Source: Sinisalibacter lacisalsi | GTDB taxonomy: Bacteria; Pseudomonadota; Alphaproteobacteria; Rhodobacterales; Rhodobacteraceae | Direction of reading: 5' to 3' | Assembly: GCF_014640115.1 (NCBI RefSeq) | Contig: NZ_BMGI01000004.1 | Location: 290,941-354,940 of the forward strand | DNA length: 64,000 bases | In this document: in pieces, positions 17,128 to 25,970 of the stretch | Numbering within the stretch: position 1 is the first letter of the stretch | Layout: each line of letters begins with the position of its first letter | Made by a program: the position numbers and the translations under genes | Notes under the pieces: generated by a model | What the model saw: the letters and a program-made list of their open reading frames with translations, nothing else | Databases searched by the model: none | Told to the model about the DNA's origin: nothing

Positions 17128-18099
17128 ATGAGCGAGACGTTCGACAAGATACCCGAGACCGCGCTGGCGTGGCATCGGGAGGGCCGCGGCGCGGTGCTGG
17201 CGACGGTGGTGCAGACCTGGGGCTCCGCGCCCCGGCCCGTCGGCAGCCAGCTCGTGGTTTCGGGCGCGGGCGAGATCGAGGGCTCGGTTTCGGGCGGCTG
17301 CGTCGAGGGCGCGGTGGTGGTCGAGGCCGGCGAGGCGCTGGCCGCGGGCGAGAGCCGGGTGCTGACCTACGGCGTTTCCGATGACAGCGCCTTCGCGGTG
17401 GGGCTGGCCTGCGGCGGCACGGTGCGGGTTCTGGTCGAGCCGGTGGGGCCGCAGATTCCGGAGGCGATGCTGGCCGAGCTGGTGGCTGCGCGCGCGGCGC
17501 GCCAGCCGGTGGCCTACGTGGTCGATACCGCCACCTGGGAGCGGCGGCTGGCCGGCGCGGGCGCGTTCGCCGACCGGTTCCGCGCCGATCGTTCGAGCTT
17601 CGAGGAGGATGGCGCGACTTTCGTGGCCGTGCACAACCCGCCGCTGCGGATGATGATCGTGGGCGCGGTGCACATCGCGCAGGCGCTGGTGCCGATCGCG
17701 CGGCTCGCGGGCTACGACCCGGTGATCGTCGACCCGCGCGGGGCCTTCGCCGCAGCGCACCGCTTTCCGGGCGAGGAGATCCACGAGGACTTTCCCGACG
17801 AGGTGTTCCCCGAGCTTGGCCTCGACGCGCGCACCGCGGTGGTGACACTGAGCCACGACCCCAAGATCGACGACCCCGCGATCGAGGCGGCGCTGGGCTC
17901 GGAGGTGTTCTATCTCGGCTGCCTCGGCTCGACGCGGACCCATGCCAAGCGGGTGGAGCGGCTTGAGGCGCGCGGCTTCAACGCGGCGCAGATCGCGCGT
18001 ATCCACGCCCCCGTGGGGCTCGATATCGGCGCCAGGAGCCCGGCCGAGATCGCGATTTCTGTGATCGCCGAAGTGACCCAGCGGCTGAGGCAGGGCTGA
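17128..18099 (+). CDS. xdhC: XdhC/CoxI-family molybdenum-enzyme maturation protein
   Basis: A 323-residue protein with both domains of the XdhC family. The N-terminal XdhC_CoxI domain carries VVQTWGSAPRPVGSQ and GSVSGGCVEG. The C-terminal Rossmann domain starts at MMIVGAVHIAQAL, with the usual GAGH reading GAVH, and ends with ARSPAEIAISVIAEV. XdhC proteins bind molybdenum cofactor, promote sulfuration and hand it to the hydroxylase. The start at 17128 has GGAGG upstream and fits the family N-terminus. Its stop overlaps the next start by one base (TGATG), so the two are translationally coupled. Client is presumably the CoxL-like subunit encoded downstream. Confidence 0.9.
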   Translation: MSETFDKIPETALAWHREGRGAVLATVVQTWGSAPRPVGSQLVVSGAGEIEGSVSGGCVEGAVVVEAGEALAAGESRVLTYGVSDDSAFAVGLACGGTVRVLVEPVGPQIPEAMLAELVAARAARQPVAYVVDTATWERRLAGAGAFADRFRADRSSFEEDGATFVAVHNPPLRMMIVGAVHIAQALVPIARLAGYDPVIVDPRGAFAAAHRFPGEEIHEDFPDEVFPELGLDARTAVVTLSHDPKIDDPAIEAALGSEVFYLGCLGSTRTHAKRVERLEARGFNAAQIARIHAPVGLDIGARSPAEIAISVIAEVTQRLRQG

Positions 18100-19106
18100 T
18101 GGAGTTCGGTCCGGTTGCCCCCGTCGATGCGCGCGGCGCGGTGCTGGCCCACAGTGTCGCGCTGCCAAGCGGCAAGCTGCGCAAGGGGCGGGTTCTGACC
18201 GCCGAGGATGTCGCGGCCCTGGCGGCGGCGGGCGTGGCGCGGGTGACGGTGGCGCGGCTCGGCCCCGGCGATATCGACGAAGACGCGGCGGCGGCGGCGC
18301 TGGCGCGCGCGCTGGTGCCCGATCCGGAAGCGGTGGGGCTGCGGCTGGCCCGGGCGCATACCGGCCGGGTCAACATCCATGCCGAGGGCATCGGCCTCGC
18401 CCGGCTCGACGTGGACCGGCTGCATGCCGTCAACGCGGTGTCGGAGCTGATTTCGCTCGCCACCGTCGCGCCCTGGACGCGGATGGCGCCGGGCGGGCTG
18501 GTGGCGACGATGAAGATCATTCCCTACGGCATCGACGCCGGGCTGGTGGCGCAGGCCGAGGCGGCCGGGCGCGGCGCCCTGGCGCTGGCCCCGATCCGGA
18601 TCGGTGAGGCCGCGCTGATCGTGACGACCCACGCGGCGGGCTCGACCGAGGAAACCGGGAAGGGTCACGCCGCGATCGAGGCGCGGCTCGAGGCGCTGGG
18701 CATGCGGCTGGCGGGGGTCACGCAAGTGGCGCACGACGTCGACGCGCTCGCCGCCGCCATCGCCGCGGCGCAGGCGGGCATGGTGCTGGTGCTCACCGCC
18801 TCGGCCACGTCCGACCCGCGCGACGTTGGCCCCGAGGCGCTCCGGCGCGCAGGCGGGCGCGTGACCCGCGTCGGCATGCCGGTCGACCCCGGCAACCTGT
18901 TGTTCTACGGCGCGCTCGCCGATGGCAGGCCGCTGATCGGGCTGCCCGGCTGCGCCCGCTCGCCGGCGCGCAACGGCGCCGACCGGGTGCTCGAACGCCT
19001 CGCCGCCGGGCTCGACCTCACCCCGGACGAGGTGGCCGCGATGGGCGTGGGTGGGCTGTTGAAGGAGCCGCCGGGACGGCGGCAACCGCGGGAAAGCTCA
19101 CGCTAA
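18099..19106 (+). CDS. Molybdopterin-binding (MoCF-type) protein without its usual transferase domain
   Basis: The 335-residue protein has an N-terminal SAF-like region and a MoaB/Mog-type molybdopterin-binding fold (about 165-300, with [12 protein letters not shown] and [15 protein letters not shown]). In relatives I know, the tail [17 protein letters not shown] leads into a MobA/MocA-like nucleotidyltransferase domain. Here the matching tail [17 protein letters not shown] is followed by a stop after five more residues, so that domain is absent. The AT-rich coxS control region follows at once. It probably binds or delivers molybdopterin in cofactor assembly for the hydroxylase, coupled to xdhC. 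Confidence 0.8.
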   Translation: MEFGPVAPVDARGAVLAHSVALPSGKLRKGRVLTAEDVAALAAAGVARVTVARLGPGDIDEDAAAAALARALVPDPEAVGLRLARAHTGRVNIHAEGIGLARLDVDRLHAVNAVSELISLATVAPWTRMAPGGLVATMKIIPYGIDAGLVAQAEAAGRGALALAPIRIGEAALIVTTHAAGSTEETGKGHAAIEARLEALGMRLAGVTQVAHDVDALAAAIAAAQAGMVLVLTASATSDPRDVGPEALRRAGGRVTRVGMPVDPGNLLFYGALADGRPLIGLPGCARSPARNGADRVLERLAAGLDLTPDEVAAMGVGGLLKEPPGRRQPRESSR

Positions 19107-19115
19107 AGCGTTCAT

Positions 19116-19131
19116 ATTCAACAGGTTGAAT
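19116..19131. promoter_or_regulatory. Palindromic operator candidate upstream of coxS
   Basis: ATTCAAC-AG-GTTGAAT is a perfect 7-bp inverted repeat with 2-nt spacing, 82 nt before the coxS ATG. It lies in the only clearly AT-rich stretch of the cox locus (about 19105-19200). This suggests a separate promoter for coxS-L-M with a dimeric regulator bound here. The regulator is not identifiable in the window. Confidence 0.5.
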
Positions 19132-19213
19132 GAAAATTTCCGAAAAAACATTTGGGCGAATCCGCGCCTTGGTGCTTAACTCGCTGCAAAACAGGATTTC
19201 CAGGGAGGACAAC

Positions 19214-19699
19214 ATGGCCCAGGTCAGCATGACCGTGAACGGAACGCCCGTGTCTGGCGAGGTCGAGGGGCGCACGCTGCTGTCGACCTTTCTGCGCGAC
19301 ACGCTGGAGCTTACCGGCACCCACGTGGGCTGCGATACCGGCCAGTGCGGCGCCTGCACGATCCACGTCAATGGCGCCTCGGTGAAGAGCTGCAACATGT
19401 TCGCGCTCGAGGCCGATGGCGCGGCGGTGACGACGATCGAGGGCATGGCCAATGCCGACGGGTCGCTCGGCACGATCCAGCAGGCGTTCCAGGATCATCA
19501 CGGGCTGCAATGCGGCTTCTGCACGCCGGGCATGGTGATGACCGCGGCGGCGCTGCTCGAGGAGAACCCCAAGCCCACGGAGGCGGAGATCCGCAGTTAT
19601 CTTTCGGGCAACCTGTGCCGCTGCACGGGCTATCACAACATCGTCAAAGCAATCCTGGCAGCTTCGGGCCAGGAGGTTGCCAAGGAGTTTGCCGCATGA
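19214..19699 (+). CDS. coxS: [2Fe-2S] subunit of CO-dehydrogenase-like molybdenum hydroxylase
   Basis: This 161-residue small subunit carries electrons from the molybdenum site to FAD. The plant-ferredoxin-type cluster is bound by C40, C45, C48 and C60 ([12 protein letters not shown]). The second, helical-domain cluster is bound by C100, C103, C135 and C137 (CGFCTPGM and [10 protein letters not shown]). All eight cysteines are present. The start at 19214 follows AGGGAGG. Gene order S-(x)-L-M is that of form II cox loci, not the M-S-L order of form I. Its stop overlaps the next gene by 4 nt. Confidence 0.95.
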   Translation: MAQVSMTVNGTPVSGEVEGRTLLSTFLRDTLELTGTHVGCDTGQCGACTIHVNGASVKSCNMFALEADGAAVTTIEGMANADGSLGTIQQAFQDHHGLQCGFCTPGMVMTAAALLEENPKPTEAEIRSYLSGNLCRCTGYHNIVKAILAASGQEVAKEFAA

Positions 19700-20052
19700 T
19701 CCGGGCGGCAACGCTCGCGCTCGCCCTGAGCGGCCTTGCCGCCGCCCCCGCGCTCGCGGAGGGCTGGTCGATCACCAAGCTGGGCACGATGCCGAGCGAG
19801 CAGATCTGCATGGACAAGGCCCGCCTCGTCATCAACCGCTACATTTTCGCCAACGGCGGCGGCAACACCGGCGAGGACTCCTGGTCGCTCTATGCCTACA
19901 ACCTCGAACCGGGCGGGCAGGATATCGTCATCATGTGCCCGATCGGAGGCGGTGGCGCGGTCAACGCGATGCTGGTGATACAGAGCGAGTCCAGCGGCGA
20001 CGACCGGAGCTGGGCGGCGCAGGAACTCGTCGCGATCTGGAACAGCAACTAG
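19696..20052 (+). CDS. Small secreted protein inserted between coxS and coxL
   Basis: A 118-residue protein starting in the ATGA overlap with coxS. It has a clear Sec signal peptide ([21 protein letters not shown], likely cleaved after the AxA-type PALA at residue 21). The mature part is about 97 residues with two cysteines, C38 and C81, that could form a disulfide. The end is [11 protein letters not shown] do not recognise the family. Its position inside a structural operon for a cytoplasmic enzyme is odd, and tight coupling argues that it is a real, co-expressed gene. It could be a periplasmic partner or sensor; this is speculation. Confidence 0.8.
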   Translation: MIRAATLALALSGLAAAPALAEGWSITKLGTMPSEQICMDKARLVINRYIFANGGGNTGEDSWSLYAYNLEPGGQDIVIMCPIGGGGAVNAMLVIQSESSGDDRSWAAQELVAIWNSN

Positions 20053-20061
20053 GCGCGGCGG

Positions 20062-20091
20062 CGCGTGTCCGCGCCCGTGCGCGGACACGCG
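20062..20091 (+). other. Strong intercistronic stem-loop before coxL
   Basis: CGCGTGTCCGCGC, loop CCGT, GCGCGGACACGCG form a perfect 13-bp stem 58 nt upstream of the coxL start. A weaker GGGGCC/GGCCCC stem follows at 20108-20125. There is no U-tract, so it is more likely an mRNA processing or stability element than a terminator. It could set the ratio between coxS-x and coxL-M messages. Confidence 0.6.
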
Positions 20092-20148
20092 GATAACCAT
20101 GATCGACGGGGCCCCGGAAGGCCCCGCGCAGAAAACAGGGAGGATGAA

Positions 20149-22512
20149 ATGCCCGCAGACGGAGGCATCGGCGCGCCGAACAAACGGCGTGAAGACGTGC
20201 GGTTTCTCACCGGCAAGGGCCGGTATACCGACGACATCAACATGCGCGGGCAGGCCTATGTCTGGTTCCTGCGCTCGAACGTGGCGCATGGCCGCATCAC
20301 CTCGATCGACACCGCCGCGGCCGCGGCCATGCCCGGCGTGATCCGCGTCTTCACCGGGGCGGATTTCGAGGGGGTGGGCAGCATCCCTTGCGGCTGGCAG
20401 GTGACCGACCGGCACGGCGAGCCGATGCAGGAGCCCGCGCATCCGGTGCTCGCGCAGGGCAAGGTGCGCCATGTCGGCGATCCGATCGCCGCCGTGGTCG
20501 CGGAAACGGCGGAGCAGGCCCGCGACGCGGTCGAGGCGATCGAGGTCGAGATCGAGGAACTGCCGGCGGTGGTCGACATGAAGGCGGCGCTCGAGGAGGG
20601 CGCGCCCAAGGTACACGACGATCTGACCTCGAACCTCTGCTATGACTGGGGCTTCGTCGAGGAGAACCGCGAGGCGGTGAACAAGGCCTTCGACGAGGCG
20701 GCCCACGTCACCACGCTGGAGCTGCGCAACCAGCGCCTCGTCGCTAACCCGATGGAGCCCCGCGTGGCGATCGGCGATTACGCCGCGCACAACGACGAGA
20801 GCACGCTTTATACCACCTCGCAGAACCCGCATGTGATCCGCCTGCTGATGGGCGCCTTCGTGCTCGGCATCCCCGAGCACAAGCTGCGGGTGGTGGCGCC
20901 CGACGTCGGCGGCGGCTTCGGCTCGAAGATCTTCCACTACGCCGAGGAAGCCTTCTGCACCTTCGCGGCCAAGCAGCTCAAGCGGCCGGTGAAATGGACC
21001 TCGACCCGCTCGGAAGCCTTCATGACCGATGCGCACGGGCGCGATCATGTCACCAAGATCGAGCTGGCGCTGGACAAGGACAACAACTTCACCGCGCTGC
21101 GCACCGAGACCTATGCCAACATGGGCGCCTACCTCAGCACCTTCGCGCCCTCGGTGCCCACCTGGCTGCACGGCACGCTGATGGCGGGCAATTACCGCAC
21201 GCCTCTGATCTACGTGAACGTGAAGGCGGTGTTCACCAACACCGTGCCGGTCGACGCCTATCGTGGCGCCGGGCGGCCGGAGGCGACCTACCAGCTCGAA
21301 CGCGTGATCGACAAGGCCGCGCGCGAGCTGGGCGTCGATCCGATCGCCTTGCGGCGGCAGAACTTCGTCACCGAGTTCCCATATGCCACGCCGGTGGCGG
21401 TGGAATACGACACCGGCGATTACGTGGCGACGATGGACAAGCTCGAGGAGATCGCCGATCTCGCCGGCTTCGAGAAACGGCTGGAGGAGTCGAAGGCGAG
21501 CGGCAAGTTGCGCGGGCTCGGCGTCAACTGCTACATTGAGGCCTGCGGCATCGCACCCAGCCATCTCGTCGGCCAGCTCGGCGCGCGGGCGGGGCTTTAC
21601 GAGAGCGCCACGGTGCGGGTGAACGCCACCGGCGGCCTCGTGGTGATGACCGGCAGCCACAGCCACGGGCAGGGGCACGAAACCGCCTTCCCGCAAGTGG
21701 TGGCCGAGATGATCGGGATCGACCCGAACATGATCGAGATCGTCCACGGCGACACCGCCAACACCCCGATGGGCATGGGCACCTACGGCTCGCGCTCGCT
21801 CGCGGTGGGCGGCTCGGCCATCGTGCGCGCGACCGAGAAGATCATCGCCAAGGCCCGGAAGATCGCGGCCCACCTGATGGAGGCGAGCGAGGGCGATATC
21901 GAGCTGAAGGACGGCCAGTTCACCGTCGCGGGCACCGACAAGTCGGTGGCCTGGGGCGACGTGACGCTGGCAGCTTACGTGCCGCACAACTATCCGCTCG
22001 AGGATATCGAGCCGGGGCTGGAGGAAACCGCGTTCTACGATCCGAACAACTTTACCTATCCGGCGGGCGCCTATGCCTGCGAGGTCGAGGTCGACCCCGA
22101 GACCGGCAAGGTCACGATCGAGCGTTTCGCGGCGGCCGACGATTTCGGCAACATCGTGAACCCGATGATCGTGTCGGGCCAGGTGCATGGCGGGCTCGGG
22201 CAGGGGATCGGGCAGGCGCTGCTCGAACAGGCGGTGTATGACGAGAACGGCCAGCTGCTCACCGGCTCCTACATGGATTACGCCATGCCGCGCGCCGATG
22301 ACGTGCCGTTCTACGCGATCGACCATTCCTGCGCCACGCCCTGCACCCACAACCCGCTCGGGGTGAAGGGCTGCGGCGAGGCCGGGGCGATCGGCTCGCC
22401 GCCCGCGGTGGTCAACGCCGTGGTCGACGCGCTGCAGCGCGCCGGCAGGAACGTGACCCATATCGACATGCCGCTCTCGCCCTCCCGGGTGTGGGAAGCG
22501 ATGAACCAGTAA
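20149..22512 (+). CDS. coxL: Large molybdenum subunit, form II CoxL-like (AYRGAGR)
   Basis: The 787-residue catalytic subunit of a xanthine-oxidase-family molybdenum hydroxylase. The active-site loop is AYRGAGR at residues 370-376, which defines form II; form I CO dehydrogenases have AYRCSFR. Other signatures are [26 protein letters not shown] and [10 protein letters not shown], whose Glu744 is the catalytic base. The start at 20149 follows AGGGAGG. The protein is full length. Form I enzymes oxidise CO; for form II CO activity is disputed and the natural substrate unsettled. Cytoplasmic, with no signal peptide. It assembles with the flanking S and M subunits. Confidence 0.95.
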   Translation: MPADGGIGAPNKRREDVRFLTGKGRYTDDINMRGQAYVWFLRSNVAHGRITSIDTAAAAAMPGVIRVFTGADFEGVGSIPCGWQVTDRHGEPMQEPAHPVLAQGKVRHVGDPIAAVVAETAEQARDAVEAIEVEIEELPAVVDMKAALEEGAPKVHDDLTSNLCYDWGFVEENREAVNKAFDEAAHVTTLELRNQRLVANPMEPRVAIGDYAAHNDESTLYTTSQNPHVIRLLMGAFVLGIPEHKLRVVAPDVGGGFGSKIFHYAEEAFCTFAAKQLKRPVKWTSTRSEAFMTDAHGRDHVTKIELALDKDNNFTALRTETYANMGAYLSTFAPSVPTWLHGTLMAGNYRTPLIYVNVKAVFTNTVPVDAYRGAGRPEATYQLERVIDKAARELGVDPIALRRQNFVTEFPYATPVAVEYDTGDYVATMDKLEEIADLAGFEKRLEESKASGKLRGLGVNCYIEACGIAPSHLVGQLGARAGLYESATVRVNATGGLVVMTGSHSHGQGHETAFPQVVAEMIGIDPNMIEIVHGDTANTPMGMGTYGSRSLAVGGSAIVRATEKIIAKARKIAAHLMEASEGDIELKDGQFTVAGTDKSVAWGDVTLAAYVPHNYPLEDIEPGLEETAFYDPNNFTYPAGAYACEVEVDPETGKVTIERFAAADDFGNIVNPMIVSGQVHGGLGQGIGQALLEQAVYDENGQLLTGSYMDYAMPRADDVPFYAIDHSCATPCTHNPLGVKGCGEAGAIGSPPAVVNAVVDALQRAGRNVTHIDMPLSPSRVWEAMNQ

Positions 22513-22525
22513 GGAGGACGAACAG

Positions 22526-23308
22526 ATGTATGCATTCGATTTCGAACGGCCCTCCACCCTCGATGAGGCGGTCGCGGCGCTGGGCGCCGAGGGCGCACAG
22601 GCGCTCGCCGGCGGGCAGACCCTGATCCCGACGCTCAAACAGCGGCTGGCGATGCCGGAGACGCTGGTTTCGCTCACCGGCCTTGCCGAGTTGAAGGGGA
22701 TCAGCGCCTCGGGCGGTGTGCTCACCGTCGGCGCCGCCAGCACCCATGCGGAGGTGGCGCGGCAGACGGATCACCCGGGCCTCGCCGGCCTCGCCGGCGG
22801 CATCGGCGATCCGCATGTGCGCAACCGGGGCACCATCGGCGGCTCGGTCGCCAACAACGATCCTTCCGCCTGCTACCCCGCCGCCGTGCTGGGTTCGGGC
22901 GCGATGGTCGTCACCAATGCCCGCGAGATCGCCGCCGACGATTATTTCACCGGCTTGTTCGAGACCGCGCTGGAGGAAGGCGAGATCATCACCGCGCTGC
23001 GCTTCCCGATCCCCGAGAAATCGGCCTACGTGAAGTTCGAGCAACCGGCCTCGCGTTTCGCGCTGGTGGGCGTCTTCGTCTCGAAGAGCGAAGGCGGGGT
23101 GCGGGTGGCGGTTACCGGCGCCTCGGAAGAGGGCGTTTTCCGCTGGAGCGAGGCCGAGGCGGCGCTGGCTTCGGATTTCTCGCCCGCCGCGCTCGACGGG
23201 CTTTCGGCCTCGGCCGAGAACCTGATTGGCGATATCCACGGCTCGCCCGCATATCGCGCGCACCTGATCGGGGTGCTGACGAAACGGGCGGTGGCGGCGG
23301 CGGCCTGA
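22526..23308 (+). CDS. coxM: FAD-binding medium subunit of CO-dehydrogenase-like hydroxylase
   Basis: The 260-residue medium subunit holds FAD. AGGQTLIPTLKQ (from about residue 28) and TIGGSVANNDPS (from about residue 109) are the two flavin-binding loops, in the places of the AGGHSLLP and TIGG motifs of known CoxM proteins. It lies 13 nt after coxL with AAGGAGG between them, and an intrinsic terminator follows, so it ends the structural operon. Length is slightly short of the usual 280-290. Electrons from coxS clusters should pass here and on to a quinone or other acceptor. Confidence 0.94.
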   Translation: MYAFDFERPSTLDEAVAALGAEGAQALAGGQTLIPTLKQRLAMPETLVSLTGLAELKGISASGGVLTVGAASTHAEVARQTDHPGLAGLAGGIGDPHVRNRGTIGGSVANNDPSACYPAAVLGSGAMVVTNAREIAADDYFTGLFETALEEGEIITALRFPIPEKSAYVKFEQPASRFALVGVFVSKSEGGVRVAVTGASEEGVFRWSEAEAALASDFSPAALDGLSASAENLIGDIHGSPAYRAHLIGVLTKRAVAAAA

Positions 23309-23329
23309 TCCCGCCGACGACCCGAAAGC

Positions 23330-23358
23330 AAGGCCCCGGGGCAATCCCGGGGCCTTTT
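23330..23358 (+). terminator. Terminator after coxM
   Basis: AAGGCCCCGGG, a 5-nt loop, CCCGGGGCCTT and two further Ts form an 11-bp stem 21 nt after the coxM stop. It closes the coxS-x-L-M unit. Confidence 0.8.
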
Positions 23359-23434
23359 GGTGTTGTGGCATGTCATGGCGCCGTTGCCCGCCATGGGATA
23401 GACTTTCCCTGTTCACATCCAAAGAGGGATGACC

Positions 23435-23998
23435 ATGTCCGACCGCGGAACCACTTATATCGACGTCCCCGAAGCCGTCGGGGTGTTTGACGATTTCAAA
23501 TCCATGCAGGCCGCGATGTATGATCTCATGATCGCGGGCTTCAGCCGCTATGACATCTCGGTGCTCGGCAGCGACGAAGCCGTGCGCGAAAAGCTCGGCT
23601 CTGCCTTCTGGCAGTCGAAGGATCTCGAAGACGACCCCGACGCGCCGCGCGCCGCCTTCGTCTCGGAAGAGGCGATGGGCGAAATGGAAGGCGCGATCGT
23701 GGGCGGGTTCCTGTTCCTGGGGTCCTCCATCGCGATGATGGCGCTGCTGGGGCCGGCCTCGACGCTGGCCGCATCTGTGGGCGTTGCCGCGATCGGCGGG
23801 GCGCCGGGCGCGGTGATTGGCACGCTCCTGGCGCGCCGGGCCGACAAGGGGCATCGCGACTACTACAAGAAGCAGATCGAGAATGGCGGGATCCTGGTCT
23901 GGGTGCGCACGGTGAACGAGGAGAAGGAAAAGCTCGCCACCGAGATCATGCAGCGCCACTCGGGCCGCGACGTGCACATGCACGGCTGGAGCGAATAG
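23435..23998 (+). CDS. Hypothetical membrane-associated protein, general-stress-like
   Basis: A 187-residue protein with a soluble N-terminal part and a glycine/alanine-rich hydrophobic hairpin at about residues 75-130 (IVGGFLFLGSSIAMMALLG and VGVAAIGGAPGAVIGTLLA), then a charged C-terminus. The layout resembles proteins annotated as general stress or DUF1269-like, with an N-terminal fold that presents a glycine-zipper membrane segment. I cannot name a function. The ATG at 23435 is preferred to the one at 23429 because GAGGG lies 6 nt upstream of it. It sits alone after the cox terminator, convergent with the Sel1 gene. Confidence 0.7.
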   Translation: MSDRGTTYIDVPEAVGVFDDFKSMQAAMYDLMIAGFSRYDISVLGSDEAVREKLGSAFWQSKDLEDDPDAPRAAFVSEEAMGEMEGAIVGGFLFLGSSIAMMALLGPASTLAASVGVAAIGGAPGAVIGTLLARRADKGHRDYYKKQIENGGILVWVRTVNEEKEKLATEIMQRHSGRDVHMHGWSE

Positions 23999-24032
23999 GC
24001 CCGCGTCCGGCCGGCGATGATCGCGGGCGGCT

Positions 24033-25283
24033 CTAGTCTCGGCCCGCGAGAATAGCGCGCATCGCCGCGCGCGAGCCGCCGCCGATCACGCCGTCGATCG
24101 GCCCGCTATAGGTTCCCGCCGCCTGCAGCAGCCGCTGCAGCGCGCGCGCGGTTTCATCGTCCCAGGTGCTGGCCATCCGGCTCGCGGGCCAGCCGTCGCC
24201 GGCTTCGAGCGCGCGGATGTAGAACGCGGCGGCGCGCCCGGGATCGCGTTTTTCCGCGGCCCGTTCGTAGACCTCGCCGATGTAGGAGAGCGCCTCGACG
24301 CGCCCGGCCATGCGGGCCTTGTGGAACCAGCGCAGCGCCGTGACCGGATCGCGGGGCACGCCGTGGCCGAGCAGGTGGAGATTGCCGAGCGCGAGCATGG
24401 ATTGCGCTTCGCCGGCCTCGGCGGCGCTTGCATACCACCGGGCCGCCGCGCCGGCGTCCTGCGGTGTGCCGATCCCGTTTTCGAGCATCCACGCGAGGTT
24501 GCCCATCGCCACCGGTTCCCCACCCTCGGCGGCGGCGCGGTAGAGCGCAACGGCGCGGGCCGGATCGCGCGCGACGCCTTCGCCCTGGGCGTGGAGCCAG
24601 CCGAGGTTGTTCATCGCCATCAGGTTGCCGGCCTCGGCGGCCTTGCGATACCAGTCCGCCGCAAGGGCGGCATCAGCCGCCATGCCGATCCCCATTTCGG
24701 CGGCCCAGCCCAGCTCGAACTGCGCTTGCGGCAGGCCCAGCTCGGCGGCGCGGCGATACCAGCGCAACGCCTGCACCGCGTCCGCCTCCACCCCGAGCCC
24801 GCCGGCATGGGCCCAGCCCAGTTCGAAGGCCGCATCGGCCACGCCGGCACGGGCGGCTTGCTCAATCGGGGCGATGGCATCGGCGGGGCCGAAGGGCAGG
24901 CCGTTATCGTCGCGGTAGAGCAGCCCCAGCCCGAGCCCGGCGCGGGCATGGCCGAGGTCTTGCGCGGCGAGATAGGCTTCGCGCGCCGCCTCCGCCGCGC
25001 CTGCGGCATGCAGGGCGCGGGCGTGGTTGTAGGCCATGCGCCCGTCGTCCGGCGGCGCCGCGCGCGCCTGCGCGCAAGCGGTGATGGCGGGGGCGGTGTC
25101 GATGGCGGCGAAGTCGGTCCCCGTGATCCCCGCCGGCAGGTCATCGCCGGGGTGAGCGGCGGCGGTATCGCAGGCGAGGGTGGGGGGCGACAGATCCGCG
25201 CCGTCCTGTGCGAACAGCGCGGTGGTGGCGAGGGCGGCAGCCAGAAGGGCGCCAACCGGTGCCGTCTTGGTGAACAGGCGCAT
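24033..25283 (-). CDS. Secreted Sel1-repeat protein with C-terminal peptidoglycan-binding-like motif
   Basis: The 416-residue protein has a signal peptide (MRLFTKTAPVGALLAAALATT, cut near LFAQ). It then carries about eight Sel1/TPR-like repeats of roughly 36 residues with the pattern A.....LG.....G.GV..D...A..WYR.AAE.G (about 85-350). The last 45 residues, ARALQRLLQAAGTYSGPIDG, resemble a PG_binding_1 domain. Sel1 proteins usually act as scaffolds in envelope or regulatory complexes. Specific partner is unknown. The start at 25283 has AAGGGGAAAG upstream; longer in-frame starts would hide the signal peptide. Confidence 0.85.
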   Translation of the reverse strand: MRLFTKTAPVGALLAAALATTALFAQDGADLSPPTLACDTAAAHPGDDLPAGITGTDFAAIDTAPAITACAQARAAPPDDGRMAYNHARALHAAGAAEAAREAYLAAQDLGHARAGLGLGLLYRDDNGLPFGPADAIAPIEQAARAGVADAAFELGWAHAGGLGVEADAVQALRWYRRAAELGLPQAQFELGWAAEMGIGMAADAALAADWYRKAAEAGNLMAMNNLGWLHAQGEGVARDPARAVALYRAAAEGGEPVAMGNLAWMLENGIGTPQDAGAAARWYASAAEAGEAQSMLALGNLHLLGHGVPRDPVTALRWFHKARMAGRVEALSYIGEVYERAAEKRDPGRAAAFYIRALEAGDGWPASRMASTWDDETARALQRLLQAAGTYSGPIDGVIGGGSRAAMRAILAGRD

Positions 25284-25334
25284 CGTCTTTCCCCTTGTCG
25301 GGGCGAGATTAGCCTTGCGCCGAGGCAGGTGCAA

Positions 25335-25359
25335 CGCGCCCCGGGTGTTCCGGGGCGCG
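25335..25359 (-). terminator. Hairpin after the Ala/Asp-rich gene
   Basis: A 10-bp perfect stem, CGCGCCCCGG with a 5-nt loop and CCGGGGCGCG, lies just downstream of the stop at 25371. Only a short TT follows on the minus strand, so termination would be weak. Confidence 0.45.
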
Positions 25360-25370
25360 CGCGGGGAGGG

Positions 25371-25970
25371 TCAGATACCCATCGCCTGCTTGATCTGGTC
25401 GATCACCGCCTCGATTTCCTCGGGGCTGTCGCCGGCGCTCTCGACCGCGGATTTGAGCGTGGCTTTCTGGGCTTCGCCGAGGTCGCTCTGGTCGATCATC
25501 ATGGTGATCTTTTCGGCGTCGAAATTCTCGACGGTCAGCAGATCGGTGATCGACATCGCGCTCTCGGTGCCGGTCTCGGCAGCCTCGGCGGCGGTTTCGC
25601 CGGTGGTATCGGCCGTGTCGTCAACCGCATCGCTCATGGAGTCCATGGCGTCGCTTGCCGCTTCGCCGGCCGTGTCCATCGCGCTGTCGACCGCGTCCGA
25701 GGCCGCATCGTTCATCGCATCGGTGGCGTCGGAGGCGGTATCGGCCATGGCGTCGGCGGCGTCCTGAGCCGCGCCGGTCGCATCGTCCAGCATGCTGGCG
25801 TCTTCGTCGGCCTCGGGCTCAGCCTCGGGTTCGTCGGCCGGCTCGGTGGCCTCCGGCGTCATCACCGGAGTTTCATCCTCGGTCAGATTCCCATCCTGCG
25901 TGGCCCACCAAGCATAGCCGCCGATAGCGACGGCGATCAGCAGGATTAGCGTGATCCACGTCTTGTTCAT
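25371..25970 (-). CDS. Membrane-anchored Ala/Asp-rich low-complexity protein
   Basis: A 199-residue protein with a single N-terminal membrane segment (ITLILLIAVAIGGYAWWAT). An acidic Pro/Glu stretch follows, and then about 70 residues made of A, D, S, M and T in helical 4- and 7-residue periods (for example DAADAMADTASDATDAM). The C-terminal 60 residues form a compact helical domain ending AVIDQIKQAMGI. The repeat resembles LEA-like or coiled-coil periplasmic spacers. No family is recognised. Topology suggests that the bulk is periplasmic. It may be co-transcribed with the Sel1 gene. Confidence 0.75.
   Translation of the reverse strand: MNKTWITLILLIAVAIGGYAWWATQDGNLTEDETPVMTPEATEPADEPEAEPEADEDASMLDDATGAAQDAADAMADTASDATDAMNDAASDAVDSAMDTAGEAASDAMDSMSDAVDDTADTTGETAAEAAETGTESAMSITDLLTVENFDAEKITMMIDQSDLGEAQKATLKSAVESAGDSPEEIEAVIDQIKQAMGI

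Noticed and set aside
15661-18168. 835-codon minus-strand frame across coxE and xdhC
   Set aside because: It spans two clear plus-strand genes and their hairpin-filled gap; the composition is that of a shadow frame.
19633-22743. 1036-codon minus-strand frame opposite coxL
   Set aside because: Shadow of coxS/coxL; no domains, no ribosome site, and it runs through both gene boundaries.
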